Shown here piece after piece: positions 17,546 to 26,421 of a stretch of 64,000 bases of DNA (the first letter of the stretch is position 1; each line of letters begins with the position of its first letter). This DNA is from Regnicoccus_A sp014224355 (GTDB lineage: Bacteria > Cyanobacteriota > Cyanobacteriia > PCC-6307 > Cyanobiaceae): the NCBI RefSeq assembly GCF_050920705.1, contig NZ_CP154799.1, positions 496,001 to 560,000 of the forward strand, written 5' to 3'. The position numbers and the translations under genes are program-made. Under the pieces are notes generated by a model. The model searched no databases and was not told where the DNA came from. It saw nothing but the letters and a program-made list of their open reading frames with translations.

Positions 17546-18913
17546 ATACATCGCCACGAGGATGGAGCCCACAATGATTCCGACGAGCACGATCATGACA
17601 GGCTCCAGAAGAGATGTCAGTGATTTGACAGCCATTTCCACCTCGTCTTCGTAGAAATCGGCGACCTTGGAGAGCATGGCATCCATCTCACCGGTTTCCT
17701 CGCCGATTGCCAGCATGCTGAGAGCCATTTCTGGAAACACATTTCTGCGGGAGAGGGCAACACTCACGGGAATTCCATCCTGGATTTCCACACGGCAATC
17801 TTCGATAGTATCGGCGAAAATTGAATTTCGTGAGGTGTCTCGAACGATCTCAAGACTCATCAGAATCGGAACTCCTGCTTTGCTCAGTGAGCTGAACGTT
17901 CGACAGAATTGAGCTGTTTCAGTTTTCTGGATCAGGTCGCCAAAGAGAGGGGTCTTCAAAATGAACCCGTCCACCCGACGGCGCCCCACGGGCGTCTTGT
18001 AGAATCCAGCGAACAACCATCCAGCCAGAATCAGAAAGGCGATCAGAAAGAGTGAGAAGACCGAGCGCAACAGTGCACTCAGATTCACCATCATCTGTGT
18101 GAAAGCTGGCAGTTCGGCGCCCAGCTGCTCAAAGATGTCGGCGAAGGTGGGGATCAGGAAAATCGTCATGCCGAGGAAGACGGCGACGGCGATCACCAGT
18201 ACGATGATCGGGTAGGCCAGAGCTCCCTTGATCTGATTCTGGAGCTTGGCATTCTGCTCAAGCAACAGTGCCAGTCGTTTCAGGGTTTCATCCAGAACCC
18301 CACCAAGTTCGCCGGCTTCGATCATGGCGATGGTGATCCGATCGAAAACCTTTGGCCAGCGGCGCATCGCCACGCCCAGGCTCACCCCCTGGCTCACATC
18401 GCTGGCGACGGCGTCAAGGGCGCGCCGAAACATCGGTTTCTTCTGCTGCTTCGCCACCAGGGTGAGGCCTCGCACGATCGGCACGCCTGAATTCACCAGG
18501 GCAGAGAGTTTGCTGGCGAACAGCGCCTTGTCACGAACGTTTGGTCTGGCTTCGAACAAGGATCCCAGATCCATGCTGAACAGCCCAGCGCTGTTTTTGT
18601 TGCCACTGGCCTGCACCGAGCGGGTGGAAGCGATGGGCATCACCGCCGTCGCCGCAATGCCCCGTCGGCGCAGGTCCCGTTTGGCGCTGGCCAGATCGGG
18701 GGCGGCCAGCTGAATCACTTTCTGCTGGCCCCGCTGGTTGGCGTAGGTGGCGGAAAAGATCGGTGTGGGCCCATCGCCCGCCGGCACCAGGGACTGGGCC
18801 AGGATGCCCTTCCGGCGCAGGTTTCGGCGTGCCGTGGGCAGATCGCTGGCTTCGACCCGAAGCTCACGCTGGTCTCCCTGGGTGCTGGTGTACGTGGCCA
18901 GAAAAGCAGGCAT
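17510..18913 (-). CDS. pilC: Type IV pilus inner-membrane platform protein PilC
   Basis: PilC is the GspF-type platform protein that couples the PilB and PilT motors to pilin insertion and removal. The 467-aa product has two GspF domains, each with membrane helices (LAYPIIVLVIAVAVFLGMTI; LEPVMIVLVGIIVGSILVAM), and family motifs KALFASKLSALVNSGVPIVRG and SMLAIGEETGEMD. The N-terminus is unusual. The module FxATYxxxxGxQ...DLxxAxRxLRRxGI occurs twice in tandem (about residues 4-40 and 52-90), whereas the Synechocystis protein, as I recall it, has one. The 3' two-thirds of the gene is visibly AT-richer than its surroundings. It is the last gene of pilB-pilT-pilC, 11 bp after pilT. Confidence 0.94.
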   Translation of the reverse strand: MPAFLATYTSTQGDQRELRVEASDLPTARRNLRRKGILAQSLVPAGDGPTPIFSATYANQRGQQKVIQLAAPDLASAKRDLRRRGIAATAVMPIASTRSVQASGNKNSAGLFSMDLGSLFEARPNVRDKALFASKLSALVNSGVPIVRGLTLVAKQQKKPMFRRALDAVASDVSQGVSLGVAMRRWPKVFDRITIAMIEAGELGGVLDETLKRLALLLEQNAKLQNQIKGALAYPIIVLVIAVAVFLGMTIFLIPTFADIFEQLGAELPAFTQMMVNLSALLRSVFSLFLIAFLILAGWLFAGFYKTPVGRRRVDGFILKTPLFGDLIQKTETAQFCRTFSSLSKAGVPILMSLEIVRDTSRNSIFADTIEDCRVEIQDGIPVSVALSRRNVFPEMALSMLAIGEETGEMDAMLSKVADFYEDEVEMAVKSLTSLLEPVMIVLVGIIVGSILVAMYLPMFTVFDKIR

Positions 18914-18924
18914 GGTGGATCGGA

Positions 18925-20004
18925 TCAGAGAGAGTTGCCAAGCAGCCGGTTCAACTCATCCGGTTTGGTGGATTTCGAGCGGGCTTCCTCCAGGGAGATG
19001 TCCCCCTGTCGGACCAGATCGGAGAGGGCCTTCTCCAGCGTCTGCATACCCAGCTGGCCGCCGGTCTGGATCTGGGAATAGATCTGAGCGGTTTTCGCCT
19101 CTCGGATCAGGTTCGCCAGGGCCGGGGTGTTGACCATGATCTCCTGGGCCATCACCCGGCCATAGCTGTGGCTGGATGGTGAACTCCGCAGGCAGAGCGT
19201 CTGGGCGAAGATCGCCGCCAGGCTCGTGCTGAGCTGGGTGCGGATCTGCGACTGCTGGCCGGCGGGGAACACGTCCACCATGCGATCGACGGTCTGGGCA
19301 GCGGAACTGGTGTGCAGGGTGGCGAACACCAGGTGTCCGGTTTCAGCGGCCGTGATCGCCAGTTGAATGGTTTCCAGGTCGCGCATTTCCCCAACGAGAA
19401 TCACATCGGGATCCTCACGCAGGGCCGCCCGCAGGGCATTGCTGAAACTTTTGGTGTCTTCGTTGAGTTGCCGCTGATGGATCAGGCTCTTGTCATTGGT
19501 GTAGGCAAACTCGATCGGGTCCTCGATCGTGATGATGTGCTCGGCCCGGCTGTGGTTGATGTGATCGAGCAGGGAGGCCAGGGTGGTGCTCTTGCCCGAT
19601 CCGGTCGGCCCTGTCACCAGCACCAGTCCGGAGGGCCGCTTGGTGATCTCCACCACCACCGGTGGCAGGTCCAGCTCCTGCGGTGTGGGCACCTTGCTGC
19701 TGAGGGCCCGCATCGAGGCGGCGTAGGTGCCCCGCTGGCTGAACACGTTGATCCGGAACCGGGCCAGGCCCCGCAGGCCATAGGAGCAGTCCAGCTCCCA
19801 GGTTTGTTCCAGCTGCTTGCGTTGGGAGTTGGTGAGGATCGAGAAGATCATGCGGTTGCAGGATTCCTCGCTCAGGGCCTGCTCCCGCATCGGCTTGAGC
19901 TCCCCGTTGAAGCGTCCGTAGGGTTGCTGACCGGCCGAGAGGTGGAGGTCGCTGCCCTTCTGCTCGACCAGCTCCTCCATCAACTCCTCGATCTGCAGCT
20001 CCAT
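18925..20004 (-). CDS. pilT: Type IV pilus retraction ATPase PilT
   Basis: PilT is the hexameric ATPase that depolymerises pili for retraction, twitching and DNA uptake. The 359-aa product has Walker A GPTGSGKSTT, the Asp box ITIEDPIEF, Walker B DVILVGEMRDLETI, and the His box TGHLVFATLHTSSAAQT. The PilT-specific C-terminal helix appears as ALANLIREAKTAQIYSQIQT. ATG 20004, before ELQIEELMEELVEQKGSDLHL, gives the usual N-terminus, and upstream in-frame sequence lacks similarity. It is 56 bp downstream of pilB and 11 bp upstream of pilC, hence co-transcribed. Confidence 0.94.
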   Translation of the reverse strand: MELQIEELMEELVEQKGSDLHLSAGQQPYGRFNGELKPMREQALSEESCNRMIFSILTNSQRKQLEQTWELDCSYGLRGLARFRINVFSQRGTYAASMRALSSKVPTPQELDLPPVVVEITKRPSGLVLVTGPTGSGKSTTLASLLDHINHSRAEHIITIEDPIEFAYTNDKSLIHQRQLNEDTKSFSNALRAALREDPDVILVGEMRDLETIQLAITAAETGHLVFATLHTSSAAQTVDRMVDVFPAGQQSQIRTQLSTSLAAIFAQTLCLRSSPSSHSYGRVMAQEIMVNTPALANLIREAKTAQIYSQIQTGGQLGMQTLEKALSDLVRQGDISLEEARSKSTKPDELNRLLGNSL

Positions 20005-20060
20005 CAGGACCGTGCCGGGTTGATCAGAAGTCTGAAGACGGCTTCGGGCCACCGCAACAC

Positions 20061-21859
20061 TCAGCCGCGAGCTGTCAGACAGTACGGGCACTCCAGCCAC
20101 TCATCCTTCAGGCCGGCCCCACAGCCCTGGCAGGTCAGGGTGGTGAGGGCCTGGGCGCGTCGCTGCATTTCCAGCTCCGTGTCGGTGAGCAGCATCCGCT
20201 CCACTTCCGCCAGGGTGGTGTGGCCGTGGCGCACCAGATCGAGGCCGTAGGTCAGCAGGGTCTTCATGCCGGTCTCGATCGAGAGCTTGCGGATCACATC
20301 GGTGCTGGCGCCTTTGGCGATGGCACTGGCGAGGTTGTCGTTGATCCGTGCCACTTCATAGACACCGATGCGGCCTTTGTAGCCACGACCCTGGCAGGTG
20401 GGACAGGTGCTGCCGTCGGCCCTGGCGCCCCGGTGGGCCTTGTAGAACGTGATGGCCTGCTCCTGGCTGGCGAACAGGCCGAAGTGGCCCAGCTCCTCCT
20501 CCCCGGGGTGGTAGGGCACTCGGCACGTCTCGCACACCTTGCGCAACAGCCGCTGGGAGACGATCCCGATCAGGGAGGCGCTCACCATGAAGGGCTCCAC
20601 CCCCATCTCATTGAGCCTGGCGATGGCACTGGGGGCGTCGTTGCAGTGCAGCGTGGTCAGCACCAGGTGTCCGGTCAGGGCGGCTTCGATGGCGGTCTTG
20701 GCCGTCTCGCCATCCCGGGTTTCTCCCACCAGCAGCACATCGGGGTCCTGGCGCATGAAGGCCCGCAGGGCGGTGCTGAAGTCGTAGCCCTTGTCGCGGT
20801 TCACCTGGGTCTGGGTGATGCCCTTGAGCATGTATTCGATCGGATCCTCAACGGTGGAGATGTTGATGCCGGGTTCGTTCCGCTCCGCCAGCAGGGAATA
20901 GAGCGTGGTCGATTTCCCTGAGCCGGTGGGCCCCGTCACAAGCACCATCCCGAAGGGCCTCATGCCCATTGCGCGCACGGTCGCCAGGGAGGCTGAATCG
21001 GTGATCAGCCTGTCCAGTCCGAGGCGGGTGCTGCCACTGTCGAGCAGCCGCAGCACCACTTTCTCCCCCAGCGGCCCGGCAGGGTGCTCACCCGCAGCTC
21101 GATCGTGCGGCCGCGAAAGACCCGGCGGATGCGTCCGTCCTGGGGCATCCGCCGCTCGGCGATGTCCAGCTCGGCCATGATCTTGAAGCGGGAGGTGACC
21201 GCCGGTGCCAGGGTCCTGGGCAGATGTTCCACCGGGTGGAGCACGCCGTCCTGGCGAAAGCGGATCCGCAGCCCGTCCTCCTCCGGCTCCACGTGGATGT
21301 CGCTCGATTCCGAGTCCATGGCCTGGATCAGGATCCGGTTCACCAGGCTCACCACCGGCGAAGCGTTGGAGGCCTTGAGGCTTGCTTCCAGGTCCAGCTC
21401 CTGGTCCTGGTCGGCAGGAGCCTCCTCCAGGCGGTTCTCCAGGCTGAGGCCCTCCAGCAGCGACAGACCGGTGGGTCGGGAGGAGTCCTCGCTGGGACGA
21501 TGGCGACGGTCGGCCATCTTCTGGAGCAGGGCCTCGCTGATCTCCTCCTCAAGGCCCAGGCGCAGCTCCGGGGTGATGCCGTTGGCGCGCACGGCTTCCT
21601 CCAGCTGCCGGCGCTGAGGCGCCGGCCAGTGGCTCGGGACAGCGATCAACAGCCGCTCCCCGCGGCGCGTCAGCGGCAGGGCCACCCACTCCCGCCAGCG
21701 CTGGGCCTCGATTGCCGGGCAGGATTCGGCCGCCCGTGGATCGGCGAGCTGCAGATCCTCCGGCTGCAGGAGCTTCTCTCCGCTCAGGAGCTCGGCCTCC
21801 AGGCGCCTCTGCTGGAGGGTCTCGGCCACAGGGACCGGCCGTGTCGCCGAGAGGGTCAT
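20061..21859 (-). CDS. pilB: Type IV pilus extension ATPase PilB (GspE family), split by a frameshift
   Basis: PilB powers pilus polymerisation. Two overlapping frames together form a 599-aa GspE-family ATPase. The first holds the N1 domain and the start of the N2/ATPase region (SDIHVEPEEDGLRIRFRQDG, MPQDGRI, ELRVSTLPGRWG). The second continues with VVLRLLDSG, Walker A GPTGSGKSTTLYSLL, DPDVLLVGETRD and the tetracysteine zinc site CETC...CPTCQGRGYKGR. The break is the run of five C at 21065-21069; one more base restores GRWGEKVVLRLL. An extra CxxC...CxxC zinc ribbon (CQGCG...CPYC) closes the protein. It is the first gene of pilB-pilT-pilC and divergent from grpE across about 100 bp. Confidence 0.9.
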
Positions 21860-21961
21860 GGCCAGGGCGGGGCAGAAGGAATCAGGTGCGGGCTTCCGCC
21901 GCTTGTGGGAGGAGCCCGTCGACCTTCAACATGTTTAGGACCGATAGGCGGTTCAGTCAGC

Positions 21962-22693
21962 ATGAGCGGCGAAGCCACTCCCTTTTCTCAGGATCCCGCA
22001 GCCCAGGCGGACTCCCCTCTTCAAGACCCTGTGCCCACTGAGGTGGTGGAGGCTGCATCCGACACCACCTCCGCGCCGGAGCCCTCCTCCGCTGGCCCCC
22101 AGGGGTCCCAGGGGTCGTCCGCGGCAACTGGCGAGACGGACCCGGAGCCCCAGGCCGAACGGCTGGCTGCCGAACTCGAGAAGCTGCGCAGCGAACATGA
22201 GAGTCTGCGCGGCCAGTACATGCGCATGGCCGCCGACTTCGACAACTTCCGCAAGCGCCAGAGCCGTGACCAGGAGGACCTGCGTCTGCAGATCGCCTGC
22301 TCCACCCTCAGCGAGATTCTGCCCGTGGTCGACAACTTCGACCGCGCCCGCCAGCAGCTCGATCCCCAGAGCGAGGAGGCCCAGACCCTCCACCGCAGCT
22401 ATCAGGGCCTGTACAAACAACTCGTCGATGCCTTCAAGCAGCTGGGGGTGGCGGCGATGCGGGTGGAGGGAGAACCCTTCGATCCCAGCCTGCATGAGGC
22501 GGTGCTGCGGGAGCCCAGTGACCAGCTGGCCGAGGATCTGGTGATCGAGGAACTCCAGCGCGGGTATCAGCTGAATGGGCGTGTGCTGCGCCATGCTCTG
22601 GTCAAAGTCTCGATGGGACCGGGTCCCGGGGCCTCGGAGGGGGCCGCGCCCCTCTCCCAGGACGGGACGGAAGGTGGTGAGGAATCCAGCTGA
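21962..22693 (+). CDS. grpE: Nucleotide exchange factor GrpE
   Basis: GrpE releases ADP from DnaK in the Hsp70 cycle. The 243-aa protein has an unstructured Ser/Pro/Glu-rich N-terminus (about 60 aa), then a long helix with LRGQYMRMAADFDNFRKRQ, the family signature. The beta-domain motif is GVAAMRVEGEPFDPSLHEAV, followed by EELQRGYQLNGRVLRHALVKV. ATG 21962 follows the pilB/grpE divergent intergenic region and gives a normal N-terminus. Its TGA overlaps the dnaJ ATG in the sequence TGATG, so the two are translationally coupled. Confidence 0.95.
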   Translation: MSGEATPFSQDPAAQADSPLQDPVPTEVVEAASDTTSAPEPSSAGPQGSQGSSAATGETDPEPQAERLAAELEKLRSEHESLRGQYMRMAADFDNFRKRQSRDQEDLRLQIACSTLSEILPVVDNFDRARQQLDPQSEEAQTLHRSYQGLYKQLVDAFKQLGVAAMRVEGEPFDPSLHEAVLREPSDQLAEDLVIEELQRGYQLNGRVLRHALVKVSMGPGPGASEGAAPLSQDGTEGGEESS

Positions 22694-23805
22694 TGGCCGA
22701 GTACTACGACCTGCTGGGAGTGTCCCGTGATGCGGACGCGGACACCCTCAAGCGGGCCTACCGACGCCTGGCCCGGCAGTACCACCCCGACATCAACAAG
22801 GATCCAGGCGCGGAGGATCGCTTCAAGGAGATCGGCCGGGCCTACGAGGTGCTCAGTGATCCCCAGACCCGGGCTCGCTACGACCAGTTCGGTGAGGCGG
22901 GCGTCTCGGGCGCCGGTGCCCCCGACATGGGCGACATGGGAGGGTTCGCGGATCTGTTCGAGACCTTCTTCAGTGGCTTCGGCGGAGCCGCAGGCGGCGG
23001 CGGAGCCTCCCGCCGCCGTGGCCCCCGCCAGGGAGATGACCTGCGCCTCGATCTGAGCATCAGCTTCAACGAAGCGGTTTTCGGGCAGGAGAAGGAGGTG
23101 CAGATCAGGCACCTGGAAACCTGTGACACCTGCAAGGGCAGCGGCGCCAAGAGTGGCAGCGGACCCACCACCTGCGGCACCTGCGGCGGCCAGGGTCAGG
23201 TGCGTCGGGCGACGCGAACGCCCTTCGGCAGCTTCACCCAGGTGGCCCCGTGCCCCACCTGCGAAGGGACCGGTCAGGTGATCGCCGACCCCTGCGGCGC
23301 CTGTGGTGGCCAGGGCGTTCAGCAGGTGCGCAAGAAACTCCGGATCACCATTCCGGCCGGGGTCGACTCAGGCACCCGTCTGCGGGTGGCCGCCGAGGGC
23401 AATGCCGGTCAGCGCGGCGGTCCTGCCGGCGACCTCTACGTCTACCTGTTCGTTCAGTCCCACGACAAGCTGCGCCGTGACGGGATCCACATCCACTCCG
23501 ACGTGGCGGTCAACTACCTGCAGGCGATCCTGGGCGACACGATCGAGGTGGACACGGTGGATGGGCCGGCAAACCTGGAGATTCCGGCGGGCACCCAACC
23601 CGGCACCACCCTCACCCTCACGGGCAAGGGTGTCCCCAAGCTGGGCAATCCGGTGGCCCGGGGCAACCATCTCTTCAACGTGAAGGTGCAGGTGCCCACC
23701 AAGCTCAGCAACCACGAACGGGACCTGCTGGAGCAGCTGGCGGGTCACCATTCCGCCAAGGACCACCCCCACAAGAGTGGACTGTTCGGCGGACTGTTCG
23801 GATAA
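22693..23805 (+). CDS. dnaJ: Chaperone DnaJ (type I Hsp40)
   Basis: DnaJ delivers unfolded clients to DnaK and stimulates its ATPase. The J domain includes YYDLLGVSRDAD and the essential HPD tripeptide in YHPDINKD. It is followed by a Gly/Phe-rich linker (GGFADLFETFFSGFGG). The zinc domain has four CxxCxGxG repeats (CDTCKGSG, CGTCGGQG, CPTCEGTG, CGACGGQG). Two beta-sandwich substrate-binding domains and a dimerisation tail complete the 370 aa. A GAGGAA ribosome site lies within the end of grpE. tusA-like and rsgA follow closely on the same strand. Confidence 0.96.
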   Translation: MAEYYDLLGVSRDADADTLKRAYRRLARQYHPDINKDPGAEDRFKEIGRAYEVLSDPQTRARYDQFGEAGVSGAGAPDMGDMGGFADLFETFFSGFGGAAGGGGASRRRGPRQGDDLRLDLSISFNEAVFGQEKEVQIRHLETCDTCKGSGAKSGSGPTTCGTCGGQGQVRRATRTPFGSFTQVAPCPTCEGTGQVIADPCGACGGQGVQQVRKKLRITIPAGVDSGTRLRVAAEGNAGQRGGPAGDLYVYLFVQSHDKLRRDGIHIHSDVAVNYLQAILGDTIEVDTVDGPANLEIPAGTQPGTTLTLTGKGVPKLGNPVARGNHLFNVKVQVPTKLSNHERDLLEQLAGHHSAKDHPHKSGLFGGLFG

Positions 23806-23817
23806 CCCCATGGCCCT

Positions 23818-24111
23818 GTGACCAGCAGCCCTCCACCGGAGCCTCCACCCGCGGAGCCCGCCCTGCGGCTTGATCTGCGGGGCACCCCCTGTCCCCTCAA
23901 CTTCATCCGCAGCCGTCTGGCGCTCGAAACCATCGCCGTGGGCGACTGGCTGCAGCTCGATCTCGACGCCGGTGAGCCTGAGCTGATGGTGGGCGAAGGG
24001 CTGAGCCAGGAGGGCCACCGGGTGGAGCGTGGACCGGCGACCAGCGCAGGCAGTCAGGAGGCTCCAGGGGAGGAGGGTGTCCGCTTGTGGATCCGTCGCC
24101 ATGGGGGCTGA
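23818..24111 (+). CDS. TusA-family sulfur carrier protein
   Basis: A 97-aa protein of the TusA/SirA fold. The key motif is LDLRGTPCPLNFIRSRLAL, containing the CPxN sulfur-accepting cysteine (about residue 25), followed by a DWLQLDLDAGEPE strand. Members pass persulfide sulfur to tRNA thiolation, molybdenum cofactor or other pathways; the partner here is unknown. It starts with GTG 12 bp after dnaJ and overlaps the start of rsgA by 11 bp, so it belongs to the grpE-dnaJ-rsgA transcription unit. Confidence 0.87.
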   Translation: MTSSPPPEPPPAEPALRLDLRGTPCPLNFIRSRLALETIAVGDWLQLDLDAGEPELMVGEGLSQEGHRVERGPATSAGSQEAPGEEGVRLWIRRHGG

Positions 24112-25102
24112 GGCTGAGGCCAGCGCTGAACACGACAGGGTGATGGTCAGGGGGCTGGTCACGGCGATTCAGGCCAACTTCTGCCAGGTGAACCTGGAGA
24201 TTCCTGGTCCCGGAGGCCTGAATCGGCTGCTCTGCACCCGCCGCACCCGGCTGGACCAGGCGGGTGCCCGGATCCACGTGGGTGATCGGGTGGGACTCGA
24301 GGGCATCGACTGGCCGGCCGGCCGTGCTGCCGTTGGTGCCCTGCTGCCCCGCACCAGCCTGCTGGGGCGTCCACCCGTGGCCAACTGCAACCGGATCGTG
24401 GTGGTTGTGGCCATGGCCGAGCCCGCCCCGGATCCGGAGCAGATCAGCCGGTTCCTGCTCACGGCCGAGCACAGCGGTCAGCCTGTGCAGGTGGTCTTCT
24501 CCAAGGCCGACCTGGCCCCGCGCGATCTGCTCGAACACTGGCGGCAGCGGCTGTGCGGCTGGGGCTATGACCCGATCTCCGTCAGCACGGCCAGCGGCGA
24601 AGGCCTGGCTCCATTGAAGGAGCGCCTGGCCCAGCCTGGAATCGCCGTGGTCTGTGGCCCTTCCGGGGTGGGAAAGAGCAGCCTGCTCAACGCCCTGGTG
24701 CCGGCGCTGGCGCTGCGGGTCGGCTCCGTCTCAGGGCGGCTCAGGCGTGGGCGTCACACCACCCGACACGTGGAGCTCTTTCCCCTGGCCCCGGGGGCTT
24801 TGATCGCCGATACCCCAGGGTTCAACCGGCCGGATCTGCCCCGCGACCCCGCGGTTCTGCCGGCGCTGTTTCCGGAGATTGCCCAGGCGCTGGAGAGGGG
24901 GGCCTGTCGCTTCAGCAACTGCCGGCATCGTGGCGATCCCGGCTGTCGGGTGGGGACGGCCTGGGACCGCTATGACTACTACCTGCAAGGGCTGGCTGAG
25001 TTGGAGCAGAGCCGTGGGACGTCTCTGGCGGCTCGTGCCCAGGGAGGACCGGGACAGCCCTCCCGTCGTCGTCAGCGTCAGGAGGCTCCTGATCCGGGCT
25101 GA
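24101..25102 (+). CDS. rsgA: Ribosome small-subunit GTPase RsgA (EngC)
   Basis: RsgA is a circularly permuted GTPase that checks late 30S maturation. The 333-aa product has an OB-fold N-terminus (VRGLVTAIQANFCQVNL) and then G motifs in permuted order: the G4-like VFSKADL precedes the P-loop GPSGVGKSSLLN (near residue 185), and DTPGFN follows. The C-terminal zinc site is CRFSNCRHRGDPGC. ATG 24101 is chosen because the frame upstream is antisense-like and lacks similarity, and this start overlaps the end of the tusA-like gene by 11 bp. It converges on ybaB with a 5-bp gap. Confidence 0.94.
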   Translation: MGAEAEASAEHDRVMVRGLVTAIQANFCQVNLEIPGPGGLNRLLCTRRTRLDQAGARIHVGDRVGLEGIDWPAGRAAVGALLPRTSLLGRPPVANCNRIVVVVAMAEPAPDPEQISRFLLTAEHSGQPVQVVFSKADLAPRDLLEHWRQRLCGWGYDPISVSTASGEGLAPLKERLAQPGIAVVCGPSGVGKSSLLNALVPALALRVGSVSGRLRRGRHTTRHVELFPLAPGALIADTPGFNRPDLPRDPAVLPALFPEIAQALERGACRFSNCRHRGDPGCRVGTAWDRYDYYLQGLAELEQSRGTSLAARAQGGPGQPSRRRQRQEAPDPG

Positions 25103-25107
25103 CCCCT

Positions 25108-25443
25108 TCAGCTCCCCAGGCCTGGCAGGTTCAGTCCGCCGGTGAGTTCTTCCATCCGCTCCTTCATCGTGCCCGTGGAGAGGTCGTAGGCGGCCCTGAG
25201 GGCCTCCAGGGTGGCCGCCTCGGTGGCCTCAGCCCCGTCGTTCAGCAGCTCGGGGGCGATCCTCACCTTCAGCGGTTGCTGGTTGCCGGTCAGCCAGACG
25301 CTGGCCCGTCCATCTGCGCTGCTGCCCTCCAGCTCCATGGCATCCAGTTCGTCCTGGAGCTTCTGGGCGTCCTGCTGGATCTGCTGGGCCTTGCGGAAGG
25401 CTTCGGTCAGCTGTCCGAAGTTGGGGAGTCCGAAGCCTGCCAT
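25108..25443 (-). CDS. YbaB/EbfC family nucleoid-associated protein
   Basis: A small (111 aa) DNA-binding protein of the YbaB/EbfC family, which forms tweezer-like dimers and affects nucleoid organisation. The N-terminal helix reads FGQLTEAFRKAQQIQQDAQKLQ. The strand region has VWLTGNQQPLKVRIAPELL, and a C-terminal helical tail follows. It is the last gene of murC-murB-ybaB on this strand; murB ends 21 bp upstream. Confidence 0.92.
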   Translation of the reverse strand: MAGFGLPNFGQLTEAFRKAQQIQQDAQKLQDELDAMELEGSSADGRASVWLTGNQQPLKVRIAPELLNDGAEATEAATLEALRAAYDLSTGTMKERMEELTGGLNLPGLGS

Positions 25444-25464
25444 GCGGAGATCAAGAGCGCCGGC

Positions 25465-26418
25465 TCAGGCTACGGCCTCCCCTTCGAAGCTCTGGCTCCG
25501 CGACCCGGTCCTTCCGGCGGGGAAGGAACCCAGACGCTTCACCTCCGGGTGGAGCTCGATGCCGTGGGCGTCGAAGACCCGCTGCTGGACCAGCTGGATC
25601 AGCCGGTCGATGTCGTGGGCGCTGGCGCTGCCGGTGTTGACGATGAAGTTGGCGTGGATCGGCGAGACCATCGCCCCACCCACCGCCAGCCCCTTGAGCC
25701 CCAGCTGCTCGATCAGCTGGCCGGCTTTGCGGGGCTCCGGATTGCGGAAGACGCTGCCGCAACTGGGCTGCTGGTAAGGCTGACTGCTGGTGCGACTGGA
25801 GAGGTTGGCGCTGGTGCGACGGCTGATCTCGGCCGGATCGTGGCCGGCACTGAGGCCAAACCGGGCCGAGAGCACCAGCAGGGGCTCCCGCTGCAGGCGG
25901 CTGTGGCGGTAGGCGAACTCCAGCTCGCGGCTCTGGAGCACGAAAGGCTCACCCCCGCCGGTGGGATCGAGCACCGTGACCTCCTGGAGCCAGTCTGCTG
26001 TGCAGCCCCCCTGGGCGCCCGCGTTCATCACTGCGGCCCCTCCAACGGTGCCGGGGATGCCCACCGCCCACTCCAGGCCGCTCAGGCCCGCCCGGGCCGC
26101 CTTGCGCGCCAGGGTGGGGATGGGTTCGCCTGCCTGGGCTTCCACCAGTCCCGTGGTCGACTCGATGACGCTGCCCTGCAGCCTGCGGTTGCAGAGCGTC
26201 AGTCCGTCGAGGCCGCCGTCGCTCACCAGCAGGTTTGAGCCGGCACCGATCAGGCGCAGGGGCAGGCCCTCCGAGAACGCCCAGAGGGCCAGGGCGATCA
26301 GTTCCTCGCGGCTGACCGGTTCAGCGAACCATTCGGCCGGTCCACCCACTTTCCAGGTGGTGTAGTCGGCCAGAGATACCTGGCTCTGGGGTGGCCGGTG
26401 GGCCGGGATGAGGGGCAC
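25465..26418 (-). CDS. murB: UDP-N-acetylmuramate dehydrogenase MurB
   Basis: MurB reduces UDP-GlcNAc-enolpyruvate to UDP-MurNAc with NADPH and FAD. Visible FAD-binding motifs are TTWKVGGPAEWF, LIGAGSNLLVSDGG and GIPGTVGGAAVMNAGAQGG. The catalytic serine and glutamate region appears as PSCGSVFRNPE and is followed by HANFIVNTG. The 317-aa length and lack of the long E. coli insertion suggest a type II enzyme. It starts three bases after the end of murC, in a tight murC-murB pair. Confidence 0.96.
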   Translation of the reverse strand: MPLIPAHRPPQSQVSLADYTTWKVGGPAEWFAEPVSREELIALALWAFSEGLPLRLIGAGSNLLVSDGGLDGLTLCNRRLQGSVIESTTGLVEAQAGEPIPTLARKAARAGLSGLEWAVGIPGTVGGAAVMNAGAQGGCTADWLQEVTVLDPTGGGEPFVLQSRELEFAYRHSRLQREPLLVLSARFGLSAGHDPAEISRRTSANLSSRTSSQPYQQPSCGSVFRNPEPRKAGQLIEQLGLKGLAVGGAMVSPIHANFIVNTGSASAHDIDRLIQLVQQRVFDAHGIELHPEVKRLGSFPAGRTGSRSQSFEGEAVA

Positions 26419-26421
26419 GGC

